From positions 1-64,000 of the forward strand of contig NZ_MBES01000076.1 in NCBI RefSeq assembly GCF_001954195.1: 64,000 bases of DNA, given 5' to 3'. Positions 26,301-37,693 of the stretch are shown here, in pieces. The notes beneath the pieces were generated by a model. The model was given only the letters and a program-made list of their open reading frames with translations, had not been told where the DNA came from and ran no database searches. The translations under genes were made by a program, and so were the position numbers. How positions within the stretch are numbered: the stretch's first letter is position 1; every line of letters begins with the position of its first letter. Source of the stretch: Mycobacterium sp. IS-1264 (lineage in GTDB: Bacteria > Actinomycetota > Actinomycetes > Mycobacteriales > Mycobacteriaceae).

Positions 26301-26792
26301 GACGGATGTCAGCCCGGCGTCCATGTGCTTCCCGTTGCCCACCAAGGAAACTCGATCGAAAGCCGCGAGGAAGCCGACGCGATCGTCGCCGAGATCCAGC
26401 GTCTGCTCGGGGCCGCGTGGACCGACGAGCGCGGCACCAGGCCGCTGACCGCCGCCGACGTGCTGGTGCTCGCACCGTACAACGCCCAGGTGGCGCTGGT
26501 GCGCCGGCGGCTCGCGTCGGCCGGTATGGGAGCGGTCCGGGTCGGAACTGTTGACAAGTTCCAGGGCGGGCAGGCGCCGGTGGTCTTCATCTCGATGACG
26601 GCCTCATCCGTCGACGAAGTGCCGCGCGGGATCTCGTTCCTGCTCAACAGGAATCGGCTCAACGTCGCGGTCAGCCGGGCGCAGCACGCGGCCGTGATCG
26701 TGCGCTCGGAGCAGCTGACCGAGTACCTGCCCGGCACGCCCGCGGGCCTGATCGACTTGGGCGCTTTCCTGGCGCTGACGGCGACGGGCTAG
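23382..26792 (+). CDS. RecB-like nuclease fused to SF1 helicase (TM0106 type, Rv1251c-like)
   Basis: A 1136-residue multidomain protein. Residues 1-225 form a RecB/Dna2-like nuclease: GFADF...VDTK catalytic residues and a probable Fe-S cluster from C21 plus C216, C219 and C222. Next (about 300-500) is a DEDD/RNase H-like exonuclease domain beginning LFFDFEGDP. The C-terminal half is an SF1B (Upf1/Dna2-like) helicase with GPPGTGKT, VIDEAG, LLGDPQQLPQV and a late VGTVDKFQGGQ and NVAVSRAQHA. It probably processes DNA or RNA ends in repair. Its stop shares the bases CTAG with the stop of the opposing MFS gene. Confidence 0.88.
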   Translation: MFVTGDSIVYSASDLAAAARCEYALLRDFDAKLGRGPAIVVEDELLERTAALGDRHEQRELDRLRAEFDDAVAIIGRPAYTLEGLTAAAEATRRAIADRAPVVYQAAMFDGRFVGFADFLVADGERYRLVDTKLARSPKVTALLQLAAYADALAGMGVSVAPDAELRLGDGSVVRYRVCDLIPVYRSQRALLQRLLDDHYAAGTAVRWEDDGVRACFRCPLCEEQVRATDDLLLVAGMRVSQRDKLIDAGITTVAGLATHRGPVPDLTPGTLAKLTAQAKLQVLQRDTGIPRFEIADPQPLALLPEPDPGDLFFDFEGDPLWTTDGHDWGLEYLFGVLEAGAAGTFRPLWAHTRVDERKALTDFLAMVAKRRKRRPNMHIYHYAPYEKTALLRLSGRYGVGEDEVDELLRSGTLVDLYPLVRKSIRVGAESFGLKALEPLYMGAQLRSGDVTTAADSITSYARYCELHDAGRVDEAATVLKEIEDYNHYDCRSTQELRNWLLVRAWESGVTPVGAQPVPDGTAVEDRDQLAVALSTFAGDAAVGDRTAEQTAVALVAAARGYHRREDKPFWWAHFDRLNFPVEEWADNTDVFVADHAAVDVDWHLPPRARKQQRRVRLRGELARGDLMTNVFALYDAPAPTAMTDNPDRRAAGRAEVVEADDPALPTEVVIVERVGNDGNTFHQLPFALTPGPPVPTLALRESIESSAAAVAAGLPHLPRAAMIDVLLRRAPRTRSGAPLPRGTDTATDITAAVLDLDASYLAVHGPPGTGKTYTAAQVIEHLVTQHSWRIGVVAQSHATVENLLDAVIDAGLEPTRVAKKRYDRHAPRWQEIDSGDYAAFIAGSAGCVIGGTAWDFANPARVPHGSLDLLVIDEAGQFCLANTIAVAPAATNLLLLGDPQQLPQVSQGTHPEPVDTSALDWLVDGHRTLPDERGYFLDRSYRMHPAVCAAVSALSYEGRLHSHDKQTAARQLDGCQPGVHVLPVAHQGNSIESREEADAIVAEIQRLLGAAWTDERGTRPLTAADVLVLAPYNAQVALVRRRLASAGMGAVRVGTVDKFQGGQAPVVFISMTASSVDEVPRGISFLLNRNRLNVAVSRAQHAAVIVRSEQLTEYLPGTPAGLIDLGAFLALTATG

Positions 26793-28621
26793 CGACCGGA
26801 CGAATGCCGACCGTAGCCGGTGGGCTCGTCGTCGGGATCGGGTCGGTAGTGCTGTCCTCGCGGCGCCTCGCCGGCGGACTCGAACGGCGCGGACTCGAAG
26901 GGCGCAAACTCGGCGACGGGGCGGAAGCTGCGCCCGATGTCAGAGCCGTTGTGCGCGAAGCCGATAGGTTGCGCTCGCGGCGCAGCTATCGGCGCCTCTG
27001 GTGGGGGCGCGATGTCCGGCTCGCGATGCAGGATGAACTCGACGTAGTCGTCGTCATCGTCGTCGTAGTCGTGGTCGACGAGGTCCTCATCGGCCGATGC
27101 CGACGACGCGACACCGACCACGAAGAGCGCGGCAACGATCCCGAACAGCGCGATGAACGCGGGCAGCAGCAGCGATTGTGACATCGCGGCGGAGAACGGC
27201 TCGCGGAGGAAGCCGGGCAGCTGCAGGGTGACAGCACCCTCGGCAGCGTCGCCGGTGGTTGCCCGCGCCGGCATCTGGGCACTGATCCGCCACGTCATGA
27301 ACGCGGCCATCGCCGCGCTGCCGAGCACGGCGCCGAGCTGGCGCACCGAGTTGTATACGGCGGAGCCCGCGCCGGCCAGATGCCCCGGCAGGTTGCGCGT
27401 CGCGGTGGCGGTCAACGGCGACCACACGAACGCGCTGCCGATGCCGATGACGCCGAACGGCAACAGCAGCCGCCAGATCGGCGTGTCCGGGGTCATCTCG
27501 AACACCAGCCACGTGAGCCCGATCGCCACCAGCGAAAAGCCGAAGCCGAGCACGGGCCGCGGGTGATATCGGTCGACCATCACGCCGGCGAACGGCGCCA
27601 GCACGCCGTTGGCGAGCGCCACCGGCGCGATCACCAACGCCGAGCGCGTGGGCGAGAGCCCGCACACCGCCTGCGTGTAGAACATCAGCGGCAGCATCGT
27701 GGCCGTCGACGCGAACGCGATGACGGCCGCCCCGGCGTTGCAGAGGCTGAAGTCGCGGTCGGCAAAGATGTCCAGCGGTATCAGCGGCTCGCGCGTGTTG
27801 ACGGCCTGCCAGTAGACGAACACCGACATGCATCCGACACCGGCGACGATCGTCGCCCAGATCCACGGTTGCCATTCCGCGGCCTGGCCCTCCTGCAGGC
27901 CGAAGACGATCAGGAACATGCCGATCCCGGACAGCGCGACACCGATCAGGTCGAATCGGTGCGCCTCGGTCGGCAACGCGGGCACCAGCCACAGCGCAAT
28001 CCCCAGCCCGATGACGCCAATGGGGACGTTGACGAAGAAAATCCACTGCCACCCCAGGCCGCCGACCAGCGCTCCGCCGGCCAGCGGCCCGACCAGGGTG
28101 GCGACGCCCGCGGTGGCGCCCCACAGGCTGACCGCGACACCGCGCCGCTCCGGCGGGAAGATGCGGGTGATGGTCGACAGGGTCTGTGGGGTGAGCACCC
28201 CGGCGCCGATGCCCTGCACCACGCGGGCGGTGATCAGCATGGCGACACTGCCGGACAGCCCACACCACAGCGACGCCGCCGTGAACAACGCAAGACCGGC
28301 CAGGTAGAGGTTTTTGGTGCCGAACCGGTCCCCGAGCCGGCCGGCGACCAGCAACACCACCGCATAGCCCAGCAGATAGGCGCTGGTCACCCAGACCACG
28401 GAGGCGTACCCGGTGTGTAAGTCGGCCATGATGGTCGGGTTGGCGACCGCGACGATGGTCGAGTCGACCATGATCATGAAAAAGCCGATCATCATCGCCC
28501 AGAGCGCGTTCCACGGGTTGGCGTTTGACGGGAGCGTGAAACTCCAGCGCCCGGTGGGCTCGGCACGACGAGGCCCTGCGCGCCGGGTTTCCCCGGCCCA
28601 CCTGGGCGACGCCGTGGTCAT
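26789..28621 (-). CDS. DHA2-type (14-helix) MFS drug exporter (Rv1250-like)
   Basis: A 610-residue EmrB/QacA-like proton antiporter. Motifs: MVDSTIVAVANPTI (helix 1, motif D1), GRLGDRFGTKNLY (motif A), and the antiporter motif C-like GPLAGGALVGGLGWQWIFFVNVPIG. A cytosolic tail of about 100 residues contains a run HDYDDDDDDY and a duplicated APFESAPFESA. ATG at 28621 is chosen because GAGGTGAGG lies just before it; a longer frame to 28708 lacks a site. The substrate is unknown. Confidence 0.87.
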   Translation of the reverse strand: MTTASPRWAGETRRAGPRRAEPTGRWSFTLPSNANPWNALWAMMIGFFMIMVDSTIVAVANPTIMADLHTGYASVVWVTSAYLLGYAVVLLVAGRLGDRFGTKNLYLAGLALFTAASLWCGLSGSVAMLITARVVQGIGAGVLTPQTLSTITRIFPPERRGVAVSLWGATAGVATLVGPLAGGALVGGLGWQWIFFVNVPIGVIGLGIALWLVPALPTEAHRFDLIGVALSGIGMFLIVFGLQEGQAAEWQPWIWATIVAGVGCMSVFVYWQAVNTREPLIPLDIFADRDFSLCNAGAAVIAFASTATMLPLMFYTQAVCGLSPTRSALVIAPVALANGVLAPFAGVMVDRYHPRPVLGFGFSLVAIGLTWLVFEMTPDTPIWRLLLPFGVIGIGSAFVWSPLTATATRNLPGHLAGAGSAVYNSVRQLGAVLGSAAMAAFMTWRISAQMPARATTGDAAEGAVTLQLPGFLREPFSAAMSQSLLLPAFIALFGIVAALFVVGVASSASADEDLVDHDYDDDDDDYVEFILHREPDIAPPPEAPIAAPRAQPIGFAHNGSDIGRSFRPVAEFAPFESAPFESAGEAPRGQHYRPDPDDEPTGYGRHSSGR

Positions 28622-28872
28622 GCCCTCACCTCGCTTCAGCTCCCCGACGATGCTCTCCGGTCCATTCGGGCGCCGCATCCCCCGAACTGGTCGACCGGCG
28701 TGCCCCATGAGCGGGGTGCTACACCCTGTATCCAGCGTGCATTATTCCGCGCGAGGCAATTAGCGGCAGCCGCGGATCGAATGCCAGGCGAAAAGGCGCG
28801 CTTTCCGGCCCCGCTCGTGTGCAGCAAAATGCGCGTTAGCCTGAAAGGACGCAATAGGTCAGGGAGTTGGTC

Positions 28873-29640
28873 TTGAAAAGATCCGAGAGAAGGTCCGAAC
28901 GCGGGTTTGCGCCCGATGCGCTGCCGGCCGCGGAGGGCGGTCGGCCCAAGGCATCCGCGCGCGCATTGGCGCAGGTCATCGAGCGTAGCTCCCGGCTCCA
29001 GGGCCCGGCCGCGGCGGCCTACGTGGCCCGGCTGCGGCGGGCCCACCCCGGTGCCAACCCGGCCGAAATCGTCGCCAAGCTGGAAAAGCGCTACCTGGCC
29101 GCGCTGACGGCCAGCGGCGCCGCGGTGGGTTCCGCGGCCACATTCCCCGGGGTCGGGACGTTGACGGCGATGACCGCCGGCGCCGGGGAAACGGTGTTCT
29201 TCCTCGAGGCCACCGCGGTGTTCGTGCTGGCGAACGCCGTGGTGTATGGCATTCCGGCCGACCACCGCGAACGGCGCCGCGCCCTGGTGCTTTCCGTTTT
29301 GGTCGGGGACGACAGCAGGCGCGCGATCGGCGAGTTGATCGGACCCGGGCGCACCAACGGTGGCTGGCTGGCGGAGGGCATGGCCACGCTGCCGCTGCCG
29401 ACGTTGTCGCGGTTGAACACGCGGATGCTCGGATACTTCGTCAAGCGGTACACCGTGCGACGTGGCGCGCTGATGTTCGGCAAGATGCTGCCGGTCGGCA
29501 TCGGCGCCGCGGTCGGCGGCGCCGGCAATCGCATGGTGGGCAAGAAGATCGTTCGCAACGCCCGCCAGGCATTCGGTGTCCCGCCGGCGCGCTGGCCGGC
29601 CCCCCTGCGCGTGCTGCCGCCCGTCCACGAAGCCGGCTAG
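28873..29640 (+). CDS. Conserved membrane protein of unknown function (Rv1249c-like)
   Basis: A 255-residue protein. The N-terminal half is hydrophilic with a helical segment (ALAQVIERSSRLQGP). The centre has two hydrophobic stretches (GSAATFPGVGTLTAMTAGAGETVFF split around residues 80-103, and EATAVFVLANAVVYGI), probably membrane helices. The C-terminal part has VGGAGNRMVGKKI, glycine-rich and basic. TTG at 28873 follows AGGGAG by 6 nt; a TTG at 28867 is possible but too close to that site. No function is known. Confidence 0.75.
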   Translation: MKRSERRSERGFAPDALPAAEGGRPKASARALAQVIERSSRLQGPAAAAYVARLRRAHPGANPAEIVAKLEKRYLAALTASGAAVGSAATFPGVGTLTAMTAGAGETVFFLEATAVFVLANAVVYGIPADHRERRRALVLSVLVGDDSRRAIGELIGPGRTNGGWLAEGMATLPLPTLSRLNTRMLGYFVKRYTVRRGALMFGKMLPVGIGAAVGGAGNRMVGKKIVRNARQAFGVPPARWPAPLRVLPPVHEAG

Positions 29641-29642
29641 CC

Positions 29643-29655
29643 GCCGAGCGTGAAT
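29643..29655 (+). repeat. Single GCCGAGCGTGAAT repeat arm
   Basis: An exact copy of the arm seen at 15689-15701 (reverse complement). Only one arm is present here, just after a stop codon, suggesting a decayed or half element. Confidence 0.4.
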
Positions 29656-29813
29656 GGTCCGTCTAGCGAATTGCGGGGGAAGCGATAGCCTTTATGGGTC
29701 GGAAACGTCGAGGAGCGCCGCGGGTGTGAAGTGACGGGTCAACCGGGGTGCGAGAAGTCGCAGGCGCCGCGCAATGCGCTTGCAAAACAAAGGAATTGAG
29801 GCGAACAGCGGCC

Positions 29814-33497
<3,684 letters not shown>

Positions 33498-33571
33498 GCT
33501 CTTCGGCCCGGTGCGGCCGATACCCCGGGTACCGGTTAACCTCAACGGGAGCCGACACGAGGAGGGTGCTC

Positions 33572-34399
33572 ATGCAGGGATTCGCCGGCAAGGTCGCGGT
33601 GGTGACCGGCGCGGGTTCGGGTATTGGGCAGGCGCTCGCCATCGAGCTGGGACGTTCGGGGGCCAAGCTGGCGATCAGCGACGTCGACACCGAAGGACTG
33701 GCGCAGACGGAAGAGCAGCTGAAGGCGATCGGCGCGCCGGTCAAATCCGACCGGCTCGACGTGACCGAGCGCGAGGCCTTCCTGGCCTACGCCGAGGCGG
33801 TCAACGAGCATTTCGGCAAGGTGAACCAGATCTACAACAACGCCGGCATCGCCTTCACCGGTGACATCGAAATCAGCCAGTTCAAGGACATCGAACGGGT
33901 GATGGACGTCGACTTCTGGGGAGTCGTCAACGGCACCAAGGCGTTTCTGCCGTACGTGATCGCCTCCGGCGACGGCCACGTCGTCAACATCTCGAGCGTG
34001 TTCGGGCTGTTCTCGGTGCCGGGCCAGGCGGCGTACAACGCGGCGAAGTTCGCCGTCCGCGGCTTCACCGAGGCGCTGCGACAGGAGATGAACCTGGCCC
34101 GCCACCCGGTGGCGGTGACAACGGTGCACCCCGGCGGCATCAAGACCGCGATCGCGCGCAACGCCACCGCCGCCGAGGGCCTCGACCGCGACGACCTGGC
34201 CAAGCTGTTCGACAAGCGACTGGCCCGGACCAGCCCCGAGCGGGCAGCCAAGATCATCCTCGAGGCGGTCCGCAAGAAGAAGGCCCGGGTGCTGGTCGGC
34301 ACGGACGCCAAGCTATTGGACGTCATGGTGCGGGTGGCGGGCCCGTATTACCAGCAGCTGTTCGGCCCGGTGATGGGCCGCTTGATGCCCAAGCCCTGA
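33572..34399 (+). CDS. Short-chain dehydrogenase/reductase (Rv1245c-like)
   Basis: A 275-residue classical SDR. NAD(P) loop VTGAGSGIG (about residues 11-19), NNAG at about 90, catalytic Ser in NISSVFG and YNAAK (Tyr/Lys) at about 154-158. Asp at the end of strand 2 (SDVDTE) favours NAD(H). AGGAGG precedes the ATG at 33572. It follows kgd by 74 bp on the same strand. In M. tuberculosis a relBE toxin-antitoxin pair lies between these two genes; here it is absent. The substrate is unknown. Confidence 0.88.
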   Translation: MQGFAGKVAVVTGAGSGIGQALAIELGRSGAKLAISDVDTEGLAQTEEQLKAIGAPVKSDRLDVTEREAFLAYAEAVNEHFGKVNQIYNNAGIAFTGDIEISQFKDIERVMDVDFWGVVNGTKAFLPYVIASGDGHVVNISSVFGLFSVPGQAAYNAAKFAVRGFTEALRQEMNLARHPVAVTTVHPGGIKTAIARNATAAEGLDRDDLAKLFDKRLARTSPERAAKIILEAVRKKKARVLVGTDAKLLDVMVRVAGPYYQQLFGPVMGRLMPKP

Positions 34400-34402
34400 C
34401 CC

Positions 34403-35284
34403 TCAGCGGCCCAGCGGGTGTTCGGCCAACCACCCGCCGGCCACCGCACGCGGGTCGGCGCCGCCGTCCACCTGCCGGCGCATGTCGGCCAGGGCCGCGG
34501 TGTCCAGCACGCCGGCCACTTCGTTGATCGCCAGCAATTGCCGGTCTTTGAGCGCATTGCGGCGATACAACGGCACCACGTTCTCGGCCTGGATCAGTGC
34601 CGGCTTCCCGTCGGCCAGCGCGACGAGGTCGCCGGGAATGGCGGGATCGGCGGTGGTGGTCCATCCCGCGGTCAGCTGTCCGGCCCGCACGGCGGCGAAC
34701 ATCGTTGTGTCATCCGGGAATTCGCGCGGCGTGGCGAGCCGGCAGGTGCCGACCGACGCGGGCGCATGGCGGCCGGCGACGATGCCGAGAGCCAGCCCGT
34801 CGCAGTGTTTCGGCAGTGCGCTGAGGTCCGCGCTGAGATCGGTTCCGGCCCAGGCCTTCGCGGTGGATTGACTCACCAGCAGCACGGGTTTGTCCTCGGC
34901 GGCGGTGGTGTAGTCGCCCGCCAAGACGCCCTCGGGCAACGCCGCGATCATCGCGCGGTAGACGGCCGCGTCGGAGAGCACCGCTGCGCCGGGCTGCAGG
35001 GTCCGCAGCACCTCACCGGTCAACGCGGGGACGATGGTGACCGCGCCGGAGTCCAGTCGCGCCATCGGGTGGTCAGCCGCCTCGGTTCGCGCACCGAAGC
35101 CGTAGGAATGCAGGGCGGCGGCGTAGACGGCGGCAAGCAGCATCGACTGGGAGTCGCGGCCGGATCCAACCACCAACTCGGGCGCCGGGCGGTGGTCCTG
35201 GGTGTGGGTCGCGCAGCCGGCCGCCCAGAGAAGCACAGCGAGTGCGGCGGCGATCAGCGGCGCTACCGGCCGGCGGGTTTTCAC
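34403..35284 (-). CDS. lpqZ: Substrate-binding lipoprotein LpqZ
   Basis: A 293-residue periplasmic-binding-type lipoprotein. The signal peptide MKTRRPVAPLIAAALAVLLW ends in lipobox WAAGC. The rest is an OpuAC/ProX-like two-lobed domain (ELVVGSGRDSQSMLLAAVYA, TAGWTTTADPAIP, LLAINEVAGVLDTAALADMR parts), the class that binds glycine betaine or other quaternary amines. No ABC permease or ATPase for it is adjacent. The GTG start overlaps the stop of the malic enzyme gene (GTGA), so they are coupled. Confidence 0.85.
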   Translation of the reverse strand: MKTRRPVAPLIAAALAVLLWAAGCATHTQDHRPAPELVVGSGRDSQSMLLAAVYAAALHSYGFGARTEAADHPMARLDSGAVTIVPALTGEVLRTLQPGAAVLSDAAVYRAMIAALPEGVLAGDYTTAAEDKPVLLVSQSTAKAWAGTDLSADLSALPKHCDGLALGIVAGRHAPASVGTCRLATPREFPDDTTMFAAVRAGQLTAGWTTTADPAIPGDLVALADGKPALIQAENVVPLYRRNALKDRQLLAINEVAGVLDTAALADMRRQVDGGADPRAVAGGWLAEHPLGR

Positions 35285-36471
35285 CCCGGGCTGTCAGCGG
35301 CGGTGGCCACCGCGGCCGAAACCGCCTCCCCGACACGCAGATCCAGCGGACTCGGGACGATCCGGTCGGGCGCCAGGTCGTCGCTGACGACCGAGAAGAT
35401 CGCCTCGGCCGCGGCGATCTTCATGCTCTCGGTGATTCGGCGAGCGCCGGCGTCCAGCGCGCCGCGGAAGAGCCCGGGGAACGCGAGCACGTTGTTGATC
35501 TGGTTGGGGAAGTCGCTGCGGCCGGTGGCCACCACCGCCGCGTACCTGGCGGCGACGTCGGGGTGAATTTCCGGGTCGGGATTCGACAGCGCGAACACGA
35601 TTCCGCCGGGTGCCATGGTGGCGATCAATTCTTCGGGAACCACACCCGCCGACAGCCCGAGGAACACGTCGGCCCCGGCGAGCGCCTCGACCATGCCGCC
35701 GGTGAGACCGTCGGGATTGGTGCATCGCGCCAGGTCGGCCTTGACGACGTTCATGTCGTCGCGGCCGGTGTGCAGGATGCCACGCGAGTCGAGCACGGTG
35801 ATATCCGAAACTCCCGTTGCGAGAAGAAGTTTCGAGCAGGCCACGCCGGCCGCGCCCGCGCCCGATACCACCACGCGCAGGCTCGACATGTCACGGCCGA
35901 GGACCTTGCTGGCGCCCATCAGTGCCGCAAGCACGACGATCGCCGTGCCGTGTTGGTCGTCGTGCATCACGGGGCAGTCCAGCGCTTCCACGGCGCGGCG
36001 TTCGATCTCGAAGCAGCGGGGCGCGGAGATGTCCTCCAGGTTCACGGCACCGAACGTCGGGCGCAGGCGCACCAGGGTGTCGATGATCTCGTCGGGGTCC
36101 TTGGTGTCCAGCACGATCGGGATCGCGTCCAGCCCGGCGAACTCTTTGAACAGCCCGCATTTGCCTTCCATCACCGGCAGCGACGCGGCCGGTCCGATGT
36201 CACCGAGGCCCAGTACCGCGCTGCCGTCGCTGACCACGGCCACCAGTCGGCTCGCCCACGTGTAGCGCGACGCCAGGGTGTGGTCGGCGGCGATCGCACG
36301 ACTGACTTGCGCCACGCCCGGGGTGTAGGCGATCGACAGCGCGCGCTGCGTGTCCAACGGGGTCGTCAGGCCTAGGGAAAGCTTGCCGCCTACATGTGCC
36401 TCGAAGATGTCCGCGTCGGTGATGACGCCGTCCTCGGAGCGAGTCTGTATCGATTCAAGCAATTCGGACAC
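35281..36471 (-). CDS. Malic enzyme, short NAD(P)-dependent type
   Basis: A 396-residue enzyme converting malate to pyruvate and CO2. Features: AYTPGVAQV near residue 49 (catalytic Tyr region), SDGSAVLGLGDIGP, the lysine/acid-rich EGKCGLFKEFAGLDAIPIVLDT, PVMHDDQHGTAIV (metal-binding Asp), and the dinucleotide loop VVSGAGAAGVACSKLL. This short form differs from the large malic enzyme. It lies 49 bp downstream of mdh on the same strand, placing two malate-consuming enzymes together. TACCCT 6 nt before its GTG suggests its own leaderless promoter. I do not expect it at this locus in M. tuberculosis. Confidence 0.87.
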   Translation of the reverse strand: MSELLESIQTRSEDGVITDADIFEAHVGGKLSLGLTTPLDTQRALSIAYTPGVAQVSRAIAADHTLASRYTWASRLVAVVSDGSAVLGLGDIGPAASLPVMEGKCGLFKEFAGLDAIPIVLDTKDPDEIIDTLVRLRPTFGAVNLEDISAPRCFEIERRAVEALDCPVMHDDQHGTAIVVLAALMGASKVLGRDMSSLRVVVSGAGAAGVACSKLLLATGVSDITVLDSRGILHTGRDDMNVVKADLARCTNPDGLTGGMVEALAGADVFLGLSAGVVPEELIATMAPGGIVFALSNPDPEIHPDVAARYAAVVATGRSDFPNQINNVLAFPGLFRGALDAGARRITESMKIAAAEAIFSVVSDDLAPDRIVPSPLDLRVGEAVSAAVATAADSPG

Positions 36472-36477
36472 GGGCCC

Positions 36478-36483
36478 AGGGTA
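36478..36483 (-). promoter_or_regulatory. Predicted -10 box of the malic enzyme gene
   Basis: TACCCT on the minus strand lies 6 nt before the GTG start, in the 49-bp gap after mdh. It would allow malic enzyme to be expressed independently of mdh as a leaderless mRNA. Confidence 0.45.
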
Positions 36484-36520
36484 CTGACTACCCGTTAGTA
36501 GGCCTAATTTGGGACCTGGG

Positions 36521-37510
36521 TCAGATCAGGCCAAGCTCGGTGACCGCTTTGCGCTCGTCGGCCAGTTCGGCGGTCGACTTGTCAATGCGGCCGCGGGAGA
36601 AGTCGTCGATCTCCAGACCGGTGACGATGCTCCAGTTGCCGTCCTTGGTCGTCACCGGGAACGACGAGATCAGGCCCTCCGGCACGCCGTACGAGCCGTC
36701 GGACACGACGGCCATCGAGACCCAGTCGCCGTCCGGACTGCCCAGCAGCCAATCCCGGGCCGCATCGGTGGTGGCCGAAGCGGCCGAGGCGGCCGACGAG
36801 GCGCCGCGCGCGTCGATGATCGCCGCGCCGCGCTTGGCGACGGTCGGGATGAAGTCGTCCTCGATCCAGCTCTGGTCGCCGACGACCTCGGCCGCGTTCT
36901 TCCCCTTGACCTCGGCGTGGAAGATGTCGGGGTACTGGGTGGCCGAGTGGTTGCCCCAGATCGTCATCTTCTTGATGTCCGTGACGGCCGCACCGGTCTT
37001 CTTGGCCAGCTGCGAGATCGCCCTGTTGTGGTCGAGGCGGGTCAGCGCGGAGAAGCGCTCCTTCGGGATGTCCGGCGCGTTGCTCAGCGCGATCAGTGCG
37101 TTGGTGTTGGCCGGGTTGCCGGTGACGCCGATGCGGATGTCGTCGGCGGCAACCGAGTTGAGCGCCTTGCCCTGCGCGGTGAAGATCGCGCCGTTGGCCT
37201 CCAGCAGGTCGCTGCGCTCCATGCCCGGCCCGCGCGGACGTGCGCCGACGAGCAGCGCCAGGTTCACGCCGTCGAAGATCTTGTTGGGGTCCGCGCCGAT
37301 TTCGACACCCGCCAGCAGTGGGAACGCGCAGTCGTCGAGCTCCATCACGACGCCCTCGAGCGCCTTGAGCGCCGGCTCGATCTCGAGCAGCCGCAGCTCG
37401 ATCGGGCGCTCGGGCCCCAGCAGCGAACCGCTGGCCAGGCGGAACAACAGGCTGTAGCCGATCTGGCCGGCGGCGCCGGTGACGGCGACCTTCAGAGGAC
37501 TTGCACTCAC
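36521..37510 (-). CDS. mdh: Malate dehydrogenase
   Basis: A 329-residue TCA-cycle enzyme interconverting malate and oxaloacetate with NAD. It begins SASPLKVAVTGAAGQIGYSLL (Rossmann loop GAAGQIG). The substrate-binding arginines are in ARPRGPGMERSDL; the catalytic pair is TRLDHNRA (Asp) and WGNHS (His). The length equals M. tuberculosis Mdh. GTG at 37510 is preceded by TAGGAG at about 10 nt. A very long upstream open frame antisense to corA is spurious. Confidence 0.95.
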   Translation of the reverse strand: MSASPLKVAVTGAAGQIGYSLLFRLASGSLLGPERPIELRLLEIEPALKALEGVVMELDDCAFPLLAGVEIGADPNKIFDGVNLALLVGARPRGPGMERSDLLEANGAIFTAQGKALNSVAADDIRIGVTGNPANTNALIALSNAPDIPKERFSALTRLDHNRAISQLAKKTGAAVTDIKKMTIWGNHSATQYPDIFHAEVKGKNAAEVVGDQSWIEDDFIPTVAKRGAAIIDARGASSAASAASATTDAARDWLLGSPDGDWVSMAVVSDGSYGVPEGLISSFPVTTKDGNWSIVTGLEIDDFSRGRIDKSTAELADERKAVTELGLI

Positions 37511-37693
37511 TTCTGGTACTCCTATGGAGAAAGTCGGTTCATGGGTATTTCGGTCCGCGTCGAAACTAGCGCACCCCCATGCGGCGGCAGTCATGCACCC
37601 GCGGCTGCCAGGCACTTTCTCCTGCCTTGTCGTGCCCGGACGCGTAGCATTGACCACCGCTCGCCCAGGCCTGCGCAGTGATTGGAGGTTGAG

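Noticed and set aside
24969..26345. 458-residue minus-strand open frame inside the nuclease-helicase gene
   Set aside because: Composition typical of an antisense shadow; the plus strand encodes clear helicase motifs.
33498..33571. Remnant of a relBE toxin-antitoxin pair between kgd and the SDR
   Set aside because: The gap is only 74 bp and contains no recognisable remnant.
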